Below are positions 33,948 through 47,174 of a stretch of DNA of 64,000 nucleotides, piece after piece. Position numbers and translations under genes: made by a program. Under the pieces are notes generated by a model that searched no databases, was not told where the DNA came from, and saw nothing but the letters and a program-made list of their open reading frames with translations. The first letter of the stretch is position 1. Each line of letters starts with the position of its first letter. Source of the DNA: Thuidium tamariscinum (lineage: Eukaryota > Streptophyta > Bryopsida > Hypnales > Thuidiaceae); assembly GCA_947034885.2 (NCBI GenBank), contig OX344758.2, positions 24,145,067 through 24,209,066 on the forward strand, read 5' to 3'.

Positions 33948-35042
33948 ATGGATCAAGATCCACCGGTGGTCAACCCGGGGGAAGGATTGATGCCGGATGG
34001 GGTGGGGTCGGAGTGGGCGACCTTCATCCAACAACAAATCCAAAGTGTTTTTCAAGCTACAATTCCTCATTTGATACAAGAGATTTCGAGTCGAGCAACA
34101 CAAGGACCACGACCGATTGTCTCTCCCATATCCCAAAGCGGAGGGATATTAGGAGGGAGATGTACAGAATCAAATGTGGAACCCAAAGAATCGAAGGTAG
34201 CGGACCCGGATAAATTTTCCGGAAAGAAGGGAAATGAAGTTTACCGATGGTTTGCACAACTCTGTCTTGTATTTCGAGGTAAACTGCGCACTTATAGCTC
34301 TGATGCAGATAAAGTAGCTTATACACTTTCGTATATGACTAGAGCGGCACAAAATTGGGCTATGCTTCTTCTCCAAGCTTTAGACGAGGAGCGTGATCAC
34401 GAGTTATTAGGCGATTACCATGCTTTTCGGGAGTCCGTAATTGCCGTATATGGGGATATTGACGGTCGGAGCAATGCGGAGGATCGCATTGGGAAGCTTC
34501 GACAAACTGGGTCAGAAGCAAATTATATTTCTATGTTTAATGAATGTCCGGCGCTACTTGATTGGAATGAATCTAGTTTGGTAGCTCGCTTCTGTAGGGG
34601 ACTCAAGGATGAGATTTTGGATTCGGTGGCGACGACTGAGACTCAACCACGCCGGCTACAAGATTGAATGGCAATGTCATCCCGAATCGATGAGAGACTG
34701 GGGTCGGCGTCAAAACCGCCGTTTACCATTTGAGACTCCAAGTTTCCGATCTCCAACAACATTGCCACGAGATGCAGTGCAGCAGTGGGGAAGGTCCAAT
34801 CTAACTTGAATACATCTGGTCCGGTGCCAAAGGAGCTTGGAGCGGTGCATACTCCTTCTATAGCCTTGGCAAAAACGGCGGTGGAACGGCAAGAATATCA
34901 ATGCCAAGGACGCTGTTGGGGTTGTGGTGGAGTAGGTCATATTCGATCGCGTTGCCCCACAAATCCTTCTAAGCCCTTGTCAATCTCTGCCATCATTGAA
35001 GCGGAAGGCACCTCTTTGGGAAAAGAGAAGGCTCGGGACTGA
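33948..35042 (+). pseudogene. Gag region of the gypsy-type fossil
   Basis: A capsid-like region has KVADPDKFSGKKGNEVYRWF and AAQNWAMLLLQ, typical of the retrotransposon gag family. A CCHC zinc knuckle follows (CWGCGGVGHIRSRC, about 34916). Fossil, broken. Confidence 0.7.
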
Positions 35043-35068
35043 AGGGAAATTTTTAGTACCCGGACACT

Positions 35069-35698
35069 GTGAAAACTGCCGCTGCCATCATCCACAAGAC
35101 ACCCACGCTGGACGCAACAAGGAAGGTGGACAATATGATGGAGCGGCCTCTTGAGTCGGCTCCTTGGGAGAATTTGCAATGGGGTAACATCTGGTCGAAT
35201 AAGGGTGTCGAGGTTTCAAAGGAGGTAAACTGCGGATTAGATCCGTTGTGCTTACGTACTACTATTGATCCTAGTGCACATGTGACGTTGGATGCACAAC
35301 TCAATTCCGTCCCAGGCCTCATGTTAGTGGATTCGGGAGCCACAAGAATATTTATGCATCCCAAGTTTGCGGAACAATGTAATGCGGAGCTACAACTAAA
35401 GTCGGTGCCGCATGAAGTTAGCGTGATTGATGGACGAATGATCAGTTCCGAGCTTATAACCCACAAGGATATTGTGGAAGTTATCATTGGAAATCATCGT
35501 GAAAGATTGGTAGCAGATGTCACAAATACATGCAAATATCCATGTATTTTAGGCATTCCATGGTTAATTCGCCATGACCCGACTATTCAGTGGTCTCAAC
35601 GAAGCGTGGTATTTGATTCCCCATATTGTCAGGCTTGGTGCATGGAGCACAGAATGCGAGGAGAAAAAGGAAATTTACAAAGCTATGGAGTGCCATAG
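35069..35698 (+). pseudogene. Retropepsin-like protease region of the gypsy-type fossil
   Basis: The active-site motif is LMLVDSGATRIFM (about 35320), followed by a second conserved stretch CILGIPWLIRHDP (about 35550), typical of Ty3/gypsy aspartic proteases that process gag-pol. Fossil. Confidence 0.7.
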
Positions 35699-35739
35699 AA
35701 ATTCCCAATTCATAAATTCGGAAGAAATCCATTTGACGA

Positions 35740-36170
35740 AAATTCCTCCAAGGCCGAGCCGACACCCCAGCCTGCAAGGCCGGGCGCGGCACCAATGCCA
35801 GCTTGCCTGCGGCTTGCGGGGGCTGGCGCAGTGCCTTCCAAGGCCAGGGCTGGCCCGATGCCCCAACCTAAGGGTCCGGGCGCAGTCTCAGCTGCCGTGG
35901 GCACCAGGGCTGTTGGGGCCTCGCCGGCTCAGCCGCTTGTTGGGGCAGGCTCGGCTACTGCCGCCACAGCTCCCCGGCTTAGCGGGGCCTGGACGGCTCG
36001 CTCACCTGCTAGGACAGGCCCGGCTGTCGCCGCCATTGGCCCTTGGCTTGGCAGGGCCTGGCTGGCTTGTCTACCTGCCGGGCAGGGCCAGGGGCTAGCC
36101 ACTGCGTCTGGCAGGGGCGGCTTGCCCTTTTCCGGGGCCGACCCGCCTATGGAGAAAGGGGGTCCCCCTA
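35740..36170 (+). repeat. GC-rich degenerate CCTGGCTGG-type repeat in the gypsy-type fossil
   Basis: Short imperfect repeats of GGGGCCTGG, GGCTGGC and CGGCTC give Gly/Ala/Pro/Leu-rich translations in all forward frames, so the long overlapping ORFs here need not be genes. A related GC-rich patch lies at 58740-58880. Confidence 0.5.
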
Positions 36171-36560
36171 GGAAGAAAAAATCATTGATTTTTGACAAAA
36201 CTAAGGAAGTTTTGGGCACAAGAAGTTCCAATCAAGGACGGAATGTTTTGGGGCTGGATCAAGGACAATATGAAATTCAAGGAGGAGAAACAAATTTCAA
36301 AATTAATTGCTCCAAAGCATACATTAGTGTCTGAGGCAGCTTTTCGTCTTTTGGCAAAGGAAGCAAAAATTTATGCGCTTGAGATTTTCGAGGTGGATAC
36401 CCCACTATCTTCTTCCATTCCAGAAGAATATCATGATTTAAAAGCAGCTTTCAGTGAGGTGGCATTCAATGAGCTGCTAGCTGTGGGCGCTTCATTCCTA
36501 CCCTTGGAATCAAGCGATCACAACCAGGCTCTAGTCCTAATGATTCTACTACCTATGGGT

Positions 36561-37327
36561 GTTTAAGCGTCAATCCATTATGCCTTTGAAGCAATGGATC
36601 TTCTTTACTAACCTACCTATCATAATGTGTGTTTTGTTCCTACTTGAGGCGTGGTTCCCTTCTTGCCCAAGTGATCTTGGTTCCTTTCTTACATTGTGCT
36701 TCCCTACCTCTACTCGTGGTTTTTTCCTACACTACTTTATGCATTGTGGATTTGATTAATCTAGTCTATGTACTCTGGGTTGGGCTAATTCTACTCTACG
36801 TATTTGGATTGGATTACTCTACTCTACGTATTTTGGATTGGAATATTCTACCTTACGTATTGGTATTCTTTTAATCTATTCTACGTCTTCGTATTTTTAT
36901 CCTATTCTACGTATTTGTATTTATATTAACCTACTCTACGTATTTGTATTTGTCTAGTCTACCTCTACGTATGGTATTCTCTTAATCTACTCTACGTCTT
37001 CATATTTGGTTGGGCCTACTCTACGTCTTCATATTTTTATCCCATTCTACATATTTGTATTTATGTTAACCTACTCTACGTATTGTATTCTTTTACCCTA
37101 CTCTTTGTATTTGTCCTTGTTCCTTCTATTTCACTTCTCCGTATTCTATTCTATGTTTGCGTATTCATTCTTCTTATTTCTATTCTAGTTGTCGTTGTCT
37201 TCCTATTTGTGTTTGCTAATTGCCGGACCTTAACCTCACCGGGGTTGCTAACCCTTTTCTACTAATTAATTCCTAATTGCATTAACAAATTAAATCAAAA
37301 GAGAGTTTTAGAGGCCCACCTCCGTTC
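36561..37327 (+). repeat. Pyrimidine-rich TCTACTCTACGTATTTGTATT tandem region
   Basis: Degenerate 20-50 bp units containing CTACGTATT recur from about 36770 to 37200. No gene. It ends at the K2 target CGTTC (37323-37327). Confidence 0.5.
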
Positions 37328-38569
37328 TGTCGTACGCGCAGTCTAGCAAAAAGCACCTTTATCACACCCAAACGTGATAATATGACACGGAATATCGTCC
37401 CAGGAGATTCCAGACGTTACTAATAGTTGCGTTTTCTGGTTTCTAGGTTTCCTAGCTCAAAAACATCCAAGTTACTACTCTCAATCCGGAATACCACTTA
37501 GTTTTCCGGAACCCTTTTCCCGGATCCGTCACCTCTCTCCGAATCCGTATCCCAACTATTGCCGGATTCCCTTTCCGGATCCGGATTTCACTTCTACCCG
37601 GATCCGTCTCAATCCGGATTCCAGTTCCGTTACTTTGATTATTGGTTTTAGATACCCTTGTTTTACCCTCGGGGAGGTCCTCTCTTGATCTTTAGAGGGG
37701 CAGGGACTTACCACTCATAAACCTCACACTCTCTTCCCTCAAATAAAATACACAAAACACACAAAGACACCCAAATATATCTAGTTTTGTAGTAGAGGCG
37801 GATCTGGATCCTCATAACTTTCCGGATGGATCTGAGCCAATCCGGTTAGCAGGTCACTCAGGACTACTTCACTTGCCCTTACTACAACGATAGATCAAAA
37901 GACCCCCAAGACCTGAAAGAACGTACTTCCCTAGTTCCACAGATCGACTCAATGGTTGGCAAACCTTCCGGTGGACGGAAACTTTCCTATGGCGGCTGCT
38001 TAACTCCGCACGGATCCACCCCTGTGGTTTCGGAACCTCCTCCGCGTCACTCCTGGACTCACACCGGATCACCGTTCCAGCATAAAAGGCTCCGCACTCA
38101 AACTCACGAGTCAAGACTTTAGCTCTCAGAAGTTGATCACTCAATTCAGATCTCAGTTGCCTAAGAATCCGGATTCTTCCTCACCCATCCCTCTTACCTC
38201 TCAGCACCCTAAACAAACACACCAAGAGAAAACCAAACACAAAGTTTAGAGCTGGAATGTCCACCTACCGGCTCAGATTAAAGAAAGGAATGAAATACAT
38301 AAATATGCGCTAGGAGGGAATGACAGGCCAACTAACTTGCCTGCCCCTTAAAAGCCCAAATCAAAACAAAAGTCAAAGCCTAAAAATAGAAATGGAATGC
38401 CAACAAGGCAAAAAGAAAATCCGAAACAACCAATTCGAGTCCAACCAGATTATCCGGAAAGGTCTGGCCAGTTGTTCCTAAAGTTCCAGATCGGGGCCCA
38501 CATCTGGGAAATCCGGTCCGGAAACTTCCGTCCAAAATCTCAAAAACTATCTAACTACTCTACTTTGTT

Positions 38570-41345
38570 CTACTTACGCGCCCGCTTCGATGTAGTACCC
38601 ACGGGCGGAACTGAACTCCTGCGTGTCGCTGCCTTGGCAAGTAGAGTCTTCTTGGTGGCGGAACGGGTCTGCCTCTTCTGAATTAGGGTTGGCGGCGTTC
38701 CGCTGTCTTCTGTCGAGGTCTCATCTGACTCCGCCTTTGAGCTTTCCGACTACTCTACTCCCTGGAATCCGCTCAACTCCCCAGCTTCGCTACGGATGAT
38801 GGTGGGCGGATCGTCTTCCTTGTCCGAGTCATCCAGGAGGACCAGTGTGTTGTGCGGAACCTTGTCCGGCTCCTACATATGGGCAAACTTGTCCGGATCC
38901 TCCCTCGCCGGATTCTCCCTAGCCGGATTCGGTAGGGCCTTCATCCGGATCTCCAGGTCAAGTCAAGGCGTTGTCTTCTTCTCGGGTGGAACTGTCGGTG
39001 TGGTTGACGGCCCGGCCGCCTTTAGATCCGATCCAAGTTCGCCGAGGTTCTTCATAACTGGAGAGTCACCGAGCAGTTTCCAATCCGTCGACATCCGTCC
39101 TTGTGGTCCGAGGCTGAAGTCAGTGTAAACTTGTTGGTTGAGCAGGTTCAGAAGACCCTCCCCCATTTCCAGATTGAGGGCTCCAACCAAGGCCCTCATC
39201 TCCATCAGCACCTCCTCCATCTTGGCCTGGTAATCCACCAAGATGGTGAGGAGCTTCGATCCGGTGACGTGCCCCTCTCTGGGTGATTGCAAGAAAGGGC
39301 TGTCCTTTTTGGCGTCATAATGGAAGTGACATTTGTGCCATTGGTTATAACTTTTGGGGTATTAATCCAATGTACTTGAAATTTTTATTGAAGATGGACA
39401 ACTTGATAATAAAGAAATTCCTTATTTTTCATAAATTTCCAAAAAACATTTTCTAATTAAATTTTAATTTACCTAATTTGTCACACTTTGCAATTTAGGG
39501 GTTTTTAGTACTGTGGAGTATCCCAAATTAATGATATAGACTTGAAATTTGTATGGTATATTTATACACTAAAGATTTATAAGTTGACAAAATTTTTTTT
39601 TTAAAAAACATTATTTTATGTCCTCTACATTGATGCAAACAGGGGCCCCTTGCGCATACAATTCTGAACATCAAAAATGGTTTCAAAATAATTCTTTTGG
39701 TGAAATCTCATCATCATCAATCCTTTCCAAATTGCCAATTTTTAGTTTTTTTAAAAATTTCTTTTCCTATTTTTTACAAATTAAAATGTGAAAGTACTCA
39801 TTTTCATGAGATTTTGCACTTTTCTAGTTCTCCTAGTTAGAGAATTTTCTTGAACTTTTCCTTCTTAGGGTATTCTTCTTAAAGGTATATTCATGAAAAT
39901 TATTTTTCACAATTTTTAAAAATTGTTTTTCTAATTAAATAGTACTCCTGAAAAAATCATGAGTACTATTCAAAACGAGACAAAAAATGGGAGGCCTTTC
40001 TTGCAATCACCCCTCTCAGCAACCGGGCAGAAAAGAGTTGTGCCCTTAGCACCGCTTCCGCCGGCTGGACCTCTAACCCTTGTAGGTTGTGGATCAAGGT
40101 GGTAGCCTCGCTGACCTTTCCGTTGGCGACACTGAGGTCACTCTTCAGCCAGCTCACCGTGCTCTAGAGCTCGTTCCGCTCCTCTTCCGCCTTCTTTCGT
40201 CCCTCTTCAGCCACTCGGGTCAGATCTTCTGCCTGCCGGATCCGATCCGTCTGAATCCGGGCTTCGTCCTCCCACTTCCGGATCTCCTCGTCCTTCTTCT
40301 GTAACACCTCCGAAGTCGGAAGATGGTCCAGGAGTTCCGAAATGTCCTCGATCTTCACTCCGCCCAGCTTGACGGAGATTTGCTCAAGGATTCCCTGGTG
40401 ACTAAGTTTGTCTGAATGCGCCATCATAGCGTGTCGGATGATGATGTCGAAGTGGTCCTTCTTTTTCTTACCCAAAGTCGGTCCGGGCGGATCCGGTTCT
40501 GGATTCCCCCTCTTATCTAGCGTCGTGGCTCTCTTCCGTTCCGCTTTTCGTTCCGACTGGATGGCTAGCTTCTGCTCTTGAGGCTCTTCTTCCATTTGCT
40601 CGTCCTCTGGATCCTCCGGATCCTTGTCCAACTCCCCCGTCAGGCCGTACTTCAGGATCTGAACCCCGGTCTCATAAGAGAAGATTTCCGGTCCGCTCAA
40701 TACATCATTGTGATGATACAGATTGAACAAGTAGGTGCTGATAGGGCTGGTCTTGTCCCGCCCAACGTGTTCGGCTAACTGATTGACTACATATTGGAGG
40801 ACTAGGCTCCAGTTGACTATCCGCTTCTCGAAACATCCGAAAATGGTGTTCGCTACTGTCACAGTGACACGGGTAGGCTTTTCCGGGTAGAGGATGGGAA
40901 TCAGGAATTCCAACATCCGCCGATGCCGGTCATTTGTGCAATCCGGAACAGAATATCCGTCCTTCGGGTGGGGCGGATTCCGGAACTTTGAGACACCAAA
41001 CTTATCTGTCCGGGGAGCCATACCTAATCCGGTTTTCTCAAACCCGTAAACTTTCGCCCAGACTTCCAGCGACCATGAAGGCGGTCTACCCCTCACTGTG
41101 AGCTGGTACAGATTCGAAACTCCCGTGAGGAGTTCTTGCACCATCTCGTCACTCTTTACGCTCCACGGGCGCCAGATTAGACCCTCACACTCTAGAAAGA
41201 CTAAATCATCCTCCAACTCCTTTCGATGTTGCGGATCGGAAGGGATGAGTGGCGAAACTGATTTGGCAGTCACCACCATCTGTTTCGGATTGGAGGAGCA
41301 CGCCATCTCTCCGCCCGAGTCGGAACTTGTCGGTGCAGTCGGCAT
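38570..41345 (-). pseudogene. K2 gag-like ORF region (split by a foldback insertion)
   Basis: The N-terminal part (41345-40164) has the K core: HPKDGYSVPDC, PEKPTRVTVTVANTIFG and ISTYLFNLYHH. An acidic stretch (EDPEDPEDEQMEEEPQ) and a coiled coil follow. Beyond the foldback, further pieces show the helical region (39292-38963) and a basic C-terminus ending KRARK (38570), like K1 and K3. Fossil; broken by the insertion and a few further changes. Confidence 0.6.
39281..40012. mobile_element. Foldback-type element interrupting K2
   Basis: Inverted ends GGGTGATTGCAAGAAAGG / CCTTTCTTGCAATCACCC. The flanks share CCCCTCTC if the element is trimmed by a few bases (39272-39279, 40010-40017). The interior is AT-rich; TTATAACTTTTGGGGTATTAATCCAA resembles the matching part of the foldbacks in the giant hAT copies. 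No ORF. It splits the K2 coding region. Confidence 0.7.
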
Positions 41346-41529
41346 CGACCCTGAACTACATCCAAAACCAATCTCTACTGCTCACCACTCTTTCTCTCTC
41401 TATACGCGCTCAAAAACCTATACACAAGCGTACCTCGATTTGCCAAATCGAAAAGGGAAAATGAAGTGGGGTGTGAGCCCTCGAGATGGCACTCAAGACT
41501 CTGGGTCCATTTTTTGCGATTAAATAGCA

Positions 41530-43552
41530 AAAATTAGCCAAAATATTCAAGAAAAAGACATAAAAAGAGTGTTGAAGGAGTTTTGGTGTCAGTCTATGCC
41601 AAAATGGTGGAAAACCAACTTAGAAGGTGGAAAATTCCTAATCCTAGAAATTTGAATCATTCTAAGTCTCCAAAGTAAGTTTGTGTGAAGTATTAGTAGT
41701 TTTGAGAGAATTGAAGGATTGAGAATTAGTCAGTCCTAGTGACTGTCTATGCAAAATCAACCTTTTAAGGATGCACATGACATACTGGCTAAGCCAAAAG
41801 AGTCTACAACAAACCTAGAAGATTTACCAAGGTCTAAATTCAATATTGGAACAAATTGGATTTAAAGGCAAAACCACTACAATTGACTTGGAGAATTCAA
41901 GCTTCACAAGACAAAAGATGGAGGATTGGAGATTGAAGACTACAGAGAGATGTTCCAAGGGTAGGAGCATGCCAGGAGCGAACAAGAATCAAACAATTGT
42001 CCAAGATTCCTGGGCATTGGGAATTAAATTGTCCAATTGGGCAAAGTAATTCCAAATTACTAAAATTAGGAAGGTTCAAGGTTGCGTGGGACTTACACCA
42101 AGAATCTAGAAGTGCCCTAGATGTTACCCAATTTATTTCGGATTTTTCCGAAATTCCATGTTGACTCCATGGGAAATCAACCGCACATAGAAATGTTCGT
42201 AAATTTATAGAAATTACGCATGATGCGGTAAAATCTTACTAAAAATTAGAATAGGTTTTTGTATGCTTAAATGCTTAATAAGCGCCCAATCAAGTTTGAA
42301 GACATTCCCACATTCCCAATTACCAGAATCGGCATCGACATCGAATTTCACTAGAAGTTATAAGTTGGCGGCGGGTTGACTGGCGTATTAGGAGCGGATG
42401 ATGTCCGATTGTCGCAAAAAAGGAGTCATTCCTTACTCTCACGGACATTCCTAACAACCCTATCCTGACAGATTCATCAAAATGCACAAATCCTAGAAGT
42501 TAGATTTTTGACTTTTAATTGGAGTTACCGTAATTCCAATTTGGGCGTGCAAACGGCCTAGGAGTGAGGGGTAAGGGGTCCCTTAGGCTAATTGGGGTTT
42601 TCTGAAGACAATGGCGCAGACGGTTTTCCGTTTCGAGTTGTTCCCTAAAAGATAGAGAGGGTCAGCTCTTAGTTTGACTTTTTAATCGTTAATTGCGATT
42701 AATTAGAAGTGATTTTGGAAATATCTCTTGGAAAATCAAAGATTGGATTTGGTCAAGATCTCTTTCTTGCGTAAAAAGCCATCTTTGGGCTAAAGAAAGA
42801 CAATTTTCAAAATGACTTTTGGTTAATTTGCAAAATATCTACGAAAATTAGGGTTAATTTCAAAATATTTTGAGTTAAGATCTTGGATTTGATTTGGCCA
42901 AGATTTCGTTAGCCAAATGGGGATGTTTTTAGAAATTTCCACCATTAAACAAATATTATTTTGGAATTACATTAGGGTAGTTTAGGGTAGGAAGTAACAA
43001 AGTGTTTTCATTGGCAATTACCGAGAGGGGCCTGGCCACGGGTATATAAGGGCCCCCCTCAAGGTTGCTAGTACCCTTGTTTCTCGCACCAACATTTTGT
43101 TCTTCTTCTGTGCTACCGACGTGGTCGGAGCACTACTTGGACCAAAATTCTTGGCCAAGTCTTGTTTTGTGTTTTGATATTGAAATCTTGAAGGCTTAGG
43201 GCCTCTTCAATCAATTCTAGAAACTCTTTTCTGTAAAAAGGCTAAGCCTTAACTGTTTCGTCGGAAATTTCAACCATTGAGTGCCAAAGTTCGGTTCAAA
43301 CATTGTCATGTGTACCCCTTTGATGACAAAATCTTGAAATACTAGGAAATTTTGGGAATTTAAAGTGAAAGTTCGGTTCAACACTATCATGTGTACTTCC
43401 TTTTGCGATTAAAATTCTTAAAATACTATCGGAGAACCCCTTATACGACGAAGCTCTACTCTCCTATTGATTGGAATGAAAAAGGTGGAAATCTAAAGCA
43501 CCATAATAACTCCAAAAGTCATAGGTGATAAGCAAAGTTGGGAAAAGACTAG
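41530..43552 (+). other. Unassigned AT-rich segment with a promoter-like TATATAAGGG
   Basis: No ORF of note. GGGTATATAAGGGCCCCC at about 43040 on the plus strand, followed by a C/T-rich leader, looks like a transcription start, perhaps of an inserted LTR. A roughly 60 bp block (AAAGTTCGGTTCAA...CATGTGTAC) occurs twice at 43283 and 43370. TTTTGCGATTAAA occurs at both about 41512 and 43402, which could mark an insertion, but TG/CA ends are not clear. Confidence 0.35.
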
Positions 43553-44329
43553 TGTGACACTTCTGGTTAATCACTATTACATTCCATAATCTCCAAATCC
43601 CGGGCTTATGAAAATGATGGCTTAGTCATTGGCCTTATTTCACAAAATCCTACCCTCATAGTACTCGTTCATTATTTATTCCGTTCAAGAATGCTCATAA
43701 GATAGAAATTAGTGCAAGTAGAAACTGAAGTTAGTTAACGTAGAGGTTCACTGTAGTTAGTACGAAGTCCAAAAATCCACCAAAAAAACTTGTATGTTGA
43801 CCAAAATTTAGAATTAGCAACCAGTCCAGCCAAGACTGTACTCAGTCGACTAGCCTACCGGACTGAACTCAAACTACCAGCCCACTGACTACCCTCGGAG
43901 AGAAGGCCGGCACTCTCCCCCTCACCGCCAGTCATGCCGTTCTACGTGGCAAGTGCTGACGCGTCGAAGAAGACGAGTCCGACCAACCCATGGCCGCCAC
44001 GTGGCCGGGGACGGGAAAGGTATGTGGCAACCTAGAATTCACCTAAGTAGGTTCTTAAACAAAATACGGGAAAAAGGGATCTATTCAATCCCCATTTTTT
44101 TGTTGTTTTCTTAGTTTAACATACAATTAGAACCAAGGTTTTCTCTGGCGACAACGCGACATCACGACAACCAGACGTCACACGACGTCTCGTGGTTACC
44201 CTCGCGACGTCCAATAGAGTCAAAGTTACCTTTGACTTTTAAAAATTTACCAGACAATAAATAACGCCACCTGGATGCCATGTGGCATCCACGTATTACA
44301 TTTAGGAGGCGCATGTGGATCTAAAAAAG

Positions 44330-44472
44330 ATAGGCGACTACGGGTAGAGGGCGACCTCTGGTAGAGGCGACCTCGGGTGGGGGCGACCTCGGGTAGGGGC
44401 GACCTCGGGTGGGGGCGACCTCGGGTAGGGGCGACCTCAGGTAGGGGCGACCTCGGGTAGGGGCGACCTCTT

Positions 44473-44516
<44 letters not shown>
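44330..44516 (+). repeat. Expanded left GGCGACC cluster and poly-T run of giant hAT copy 2
   Basis: About eight GGCGACC motifs against four in copy 1, then a T run of about 40 against about 17. Typical slippage between otherwise close copies. Confidence 0.7.
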
Positions 44517-44518
<2 letters not shown>

Positions 44519-44581
44519 CAAATGGGGACACCCCATTGCATTAAAAAGAAAGGAGGGTGACCTCTTCTAATGCTATTAAAA

Positions 44582-45446
44582 AAATTGCACTCATCTAAGA
44601 ATACAAAAAATAAAAATTTAGAAACACTTAAAGCCTTTTGTCACACCCTAGTTTTTTATTTGTTTTTGGCCATAACTTTTTATTTTTTGCTCCAAATGAC
44701 TTAAAATTGGTAGGGAAGCTACTCATAGCTATTATAAATCTATAATGAATTTTGGAGATTTTTCAAAAATAATTTATTATTTTTAAATAGCCCCAAAAAT
44801 TTCTCACAATACTTGATTTAGGGGTTTTTAGCACCATTTACCTGCGAAAAAAACGAATTTTGACCTAAAATTTAGAGAGGATGGTCTCCTAGTAGACTTA
44901 TAGCTACTATCTAAATGAATTTTTAAAATACTTATTTTAATGTGTTGTAGAAGTCTACAAAGAGAGCTTCATTTTGCATTTTTTCTTAAAATACATAAAA
45001 ATACATCATTTGGAAAAACTTTGCGGAGATGAGATTTGACCAAAAAACTCACTAAAATAATGTTTTATACCTTTGGAAAAAAATGCAAAATGAAGCTCTT
45101 TTTGTGGACTTCTAGAATACATAAAAATAAGTGTATTTTGAAAATTCATTTAGACAATAGCTATAAATATACTAAGAGACCATCTTTTCTAAATTTTAGG
45201 TCAAAATTCGTTTTGGGGGGAGGTAAATGGTGCTAAAAACCCCTAAATCAAGTATTGTGAGAAATTTTTGGGGCTATTTTGAAAAATCTCCAAAATTCAT
45301 TATAGATACATAATAGCCATGAGTAGCTTCCCAATAAATTTTGAATCATTTGAAGCTAAAACACAAAATTTATGTCTAAAAAAAAATCGGAATCTAAGGT
45401 GTGACAAAACGCAACAAATAGTACAAGTGTTTCTTGCAATCACCCA
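44582..45446. mobile_element. Foldback element inside giant hAT copy 2
   Basis: Counterpart of 23300-24180, with the same TTTTGTCACACC / GGTGTGACAAAA arms and the TTTCTTGCAATCACCCA right end. Confidence 0.6.
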
Positions 45447-46440
45447 TTAGAAGATATTAGCATTCAAGTTGGAAAAATAAAATTTTGAATATTGGACTAC
45501 AATTTCAATGACTTTGACCGTAATTCATGGAAATTTTTTGCAATATAGACTTTGTTTTTTATGTTATATTATAATAAAAAAAATTGATTTAAAAGTCTAA
45601 GAAAAAAAATTCCAAAAAAACAAATTTGTTTTCAATCTCTAACCCCTAAAAGCCCAAAAGGTTAGGACAAAATGCAAATGTGATAAAATACAAGTTCTAT
45701 AACTTTTTTGAAGTTATCATCAAAAAAGATTATATGAAACACAAAAAATAGAAAGTATCTATATAGGTAGAGTTTTAAAGTTGTTTTTAGATTATTTTCA
45801 AATGAATTTTGAAGATATAACTTCAAAAAATCACCAAAAATACAAATTTCATCTTTAGCACTTGATTTTTTTTGGATTGGTCAAAATTGTGGTTTCTATT
45901 GATTTGTGAAAAAATGAAAAAGATCTAATAATGAAAGAATCAAAATTTTCTCCAAATATTAAAATTTTCAACACTATGCAATTCTAAACACTTCCTACTA
46001 TTTTTCTTATAATTTTTGTTTGATCACATTGATCTTAGTTTTGAATGTAAATGTTGAAAGACAATCCAATTTTTTTAAATTGAAAAAAAATATAATGCCC
46101 AAAAATTCTACCCAAAGTCAAGTAACAACTAAAAAAAAGCCACGTGAGTACTTAGGGGTTTACAAATTGTTAAGTAGAAATAGGTTGAACAAAAAAATAA
46201 ATTATTGATAGCTCTAGGATAGAATTGAATCACATAAATTCTAATTGTGTGATTTTTCTAGGAAGAAAATTTTAACTTGATAAATAGTTTTTAAAAAAAT
46301 TTGTGAAAATTGCATTCAAAATGAAATCTAATACGTTATTTTTCAAGAAGTTTCTATAATTGCTCAAAAAACAAGATTATCTATAATTTTTTAATCATTA
46401 GTCCAAATAGAATGAATCATAGCTTTATATGTAGACAAGG
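45447..46440 (-). mobile_element. Old TTAA-family relic in giant hAT copy 2 (first)
   Basis: Counterpart of 24181-25175, sharing the same A2-like order of blocks. Confidence 0.5.
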
Positions 46441-47174
46441 GGATTCTTGATTCTTTACATGTTATATTTCAATTTCATTTTGTAGACTTTTTCATGCAGT
46501 AATTTAGGAATGAACAAATGAGAGTAATTTTATAACAAAAATTACAAAATATTTGCACAAGAGAATTCAAATTTGAGATTCTATGCATAGATCTCACCAC
46601 CTTATCACCTTGCATACAAGATATTCAACATATTTTTCTAAATGGAACATCATAAAGAATTTGTTAATTTATTTACATTAGTTTTTGAAATTTAGAGGCA
46701 TGCAATGTGGCCTAACCATTTATGCTAATATAGGAATATCATGTCCTATTACAAAATAATGGGTGGGGGAAACTATTTTCAAGAGCTTCATCAACCATGG
46801 TTTATCTGTAAGCAAATTCACCAACTATCCATTTGTCATTTGCTTCTTCGAAGCAATACACCCAACTTCCTCATTAAGCACCTTAATGTTGATGTATTTT
46901 CAAATACTTCACTATTGTATTTTTCCATATTATTAATTAATTTTCATCAAGTTGGCAAATTTTCCAATAGAAAACAAAATAGATTCCATTGTATATTTAT
47001 ACTTTGCTTGCATTCTCTGTATACTCTTCTTTAAATGTTATCACTTGTTCACAGAGAATAATTTTAGAGTCATCTACCAACAATTCTTTAATTTTTAGGA
47101 AAAATAGTAAACAAGTTGAAAAATCTCAATCTAATGCCAAAAAAAATCCAAAATAAAAGAGAATGTTACAAAAG
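46441..47174. other. AT-rich spacer in giant hAT copy 2
   Basis: Counterpart of 25176-25916, with the same doubtful 97-codon ORF (46741-47034). Confidence 0.3.

Larger units (their letters stand above)
32547..37327 (+). mobile_element. Ty3/gypsy-type retroelement fossil with a captured cytosine-5 DNA methyltransferase
   Basis: Parts in order: methyltransferase-like domain (32547-33690), gag (33948-35042), aspartic protease (about 35270-35660), a GC-rich Gly/Ala/Pro spacer (35740-36170), a short piece like the start of reverse transcriptase (about 36190-36560), then pyrimidine-rich low-complexity DNA (36740-37200). No further polymerase, integrase or LTR is recognised, so it is incomplete as well as broken in several places. 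Its 5' part seems cut off by the hAT-like end at 32546, and K2 is inserted at 37327; the same sequence may go on at 58243. Old. Charophyte gypsy elements with captured DNA methyltransferases have been described in the literature. Confidence 0.65.

Noticed and set aside
35574-36334. Overlapping Gly/Ala/Pro/Leu-rich ORFs in several frames
   Set aside because: They arise from GC-rich degenerate repeats with few stop codons in any frame; no recognisable domain.
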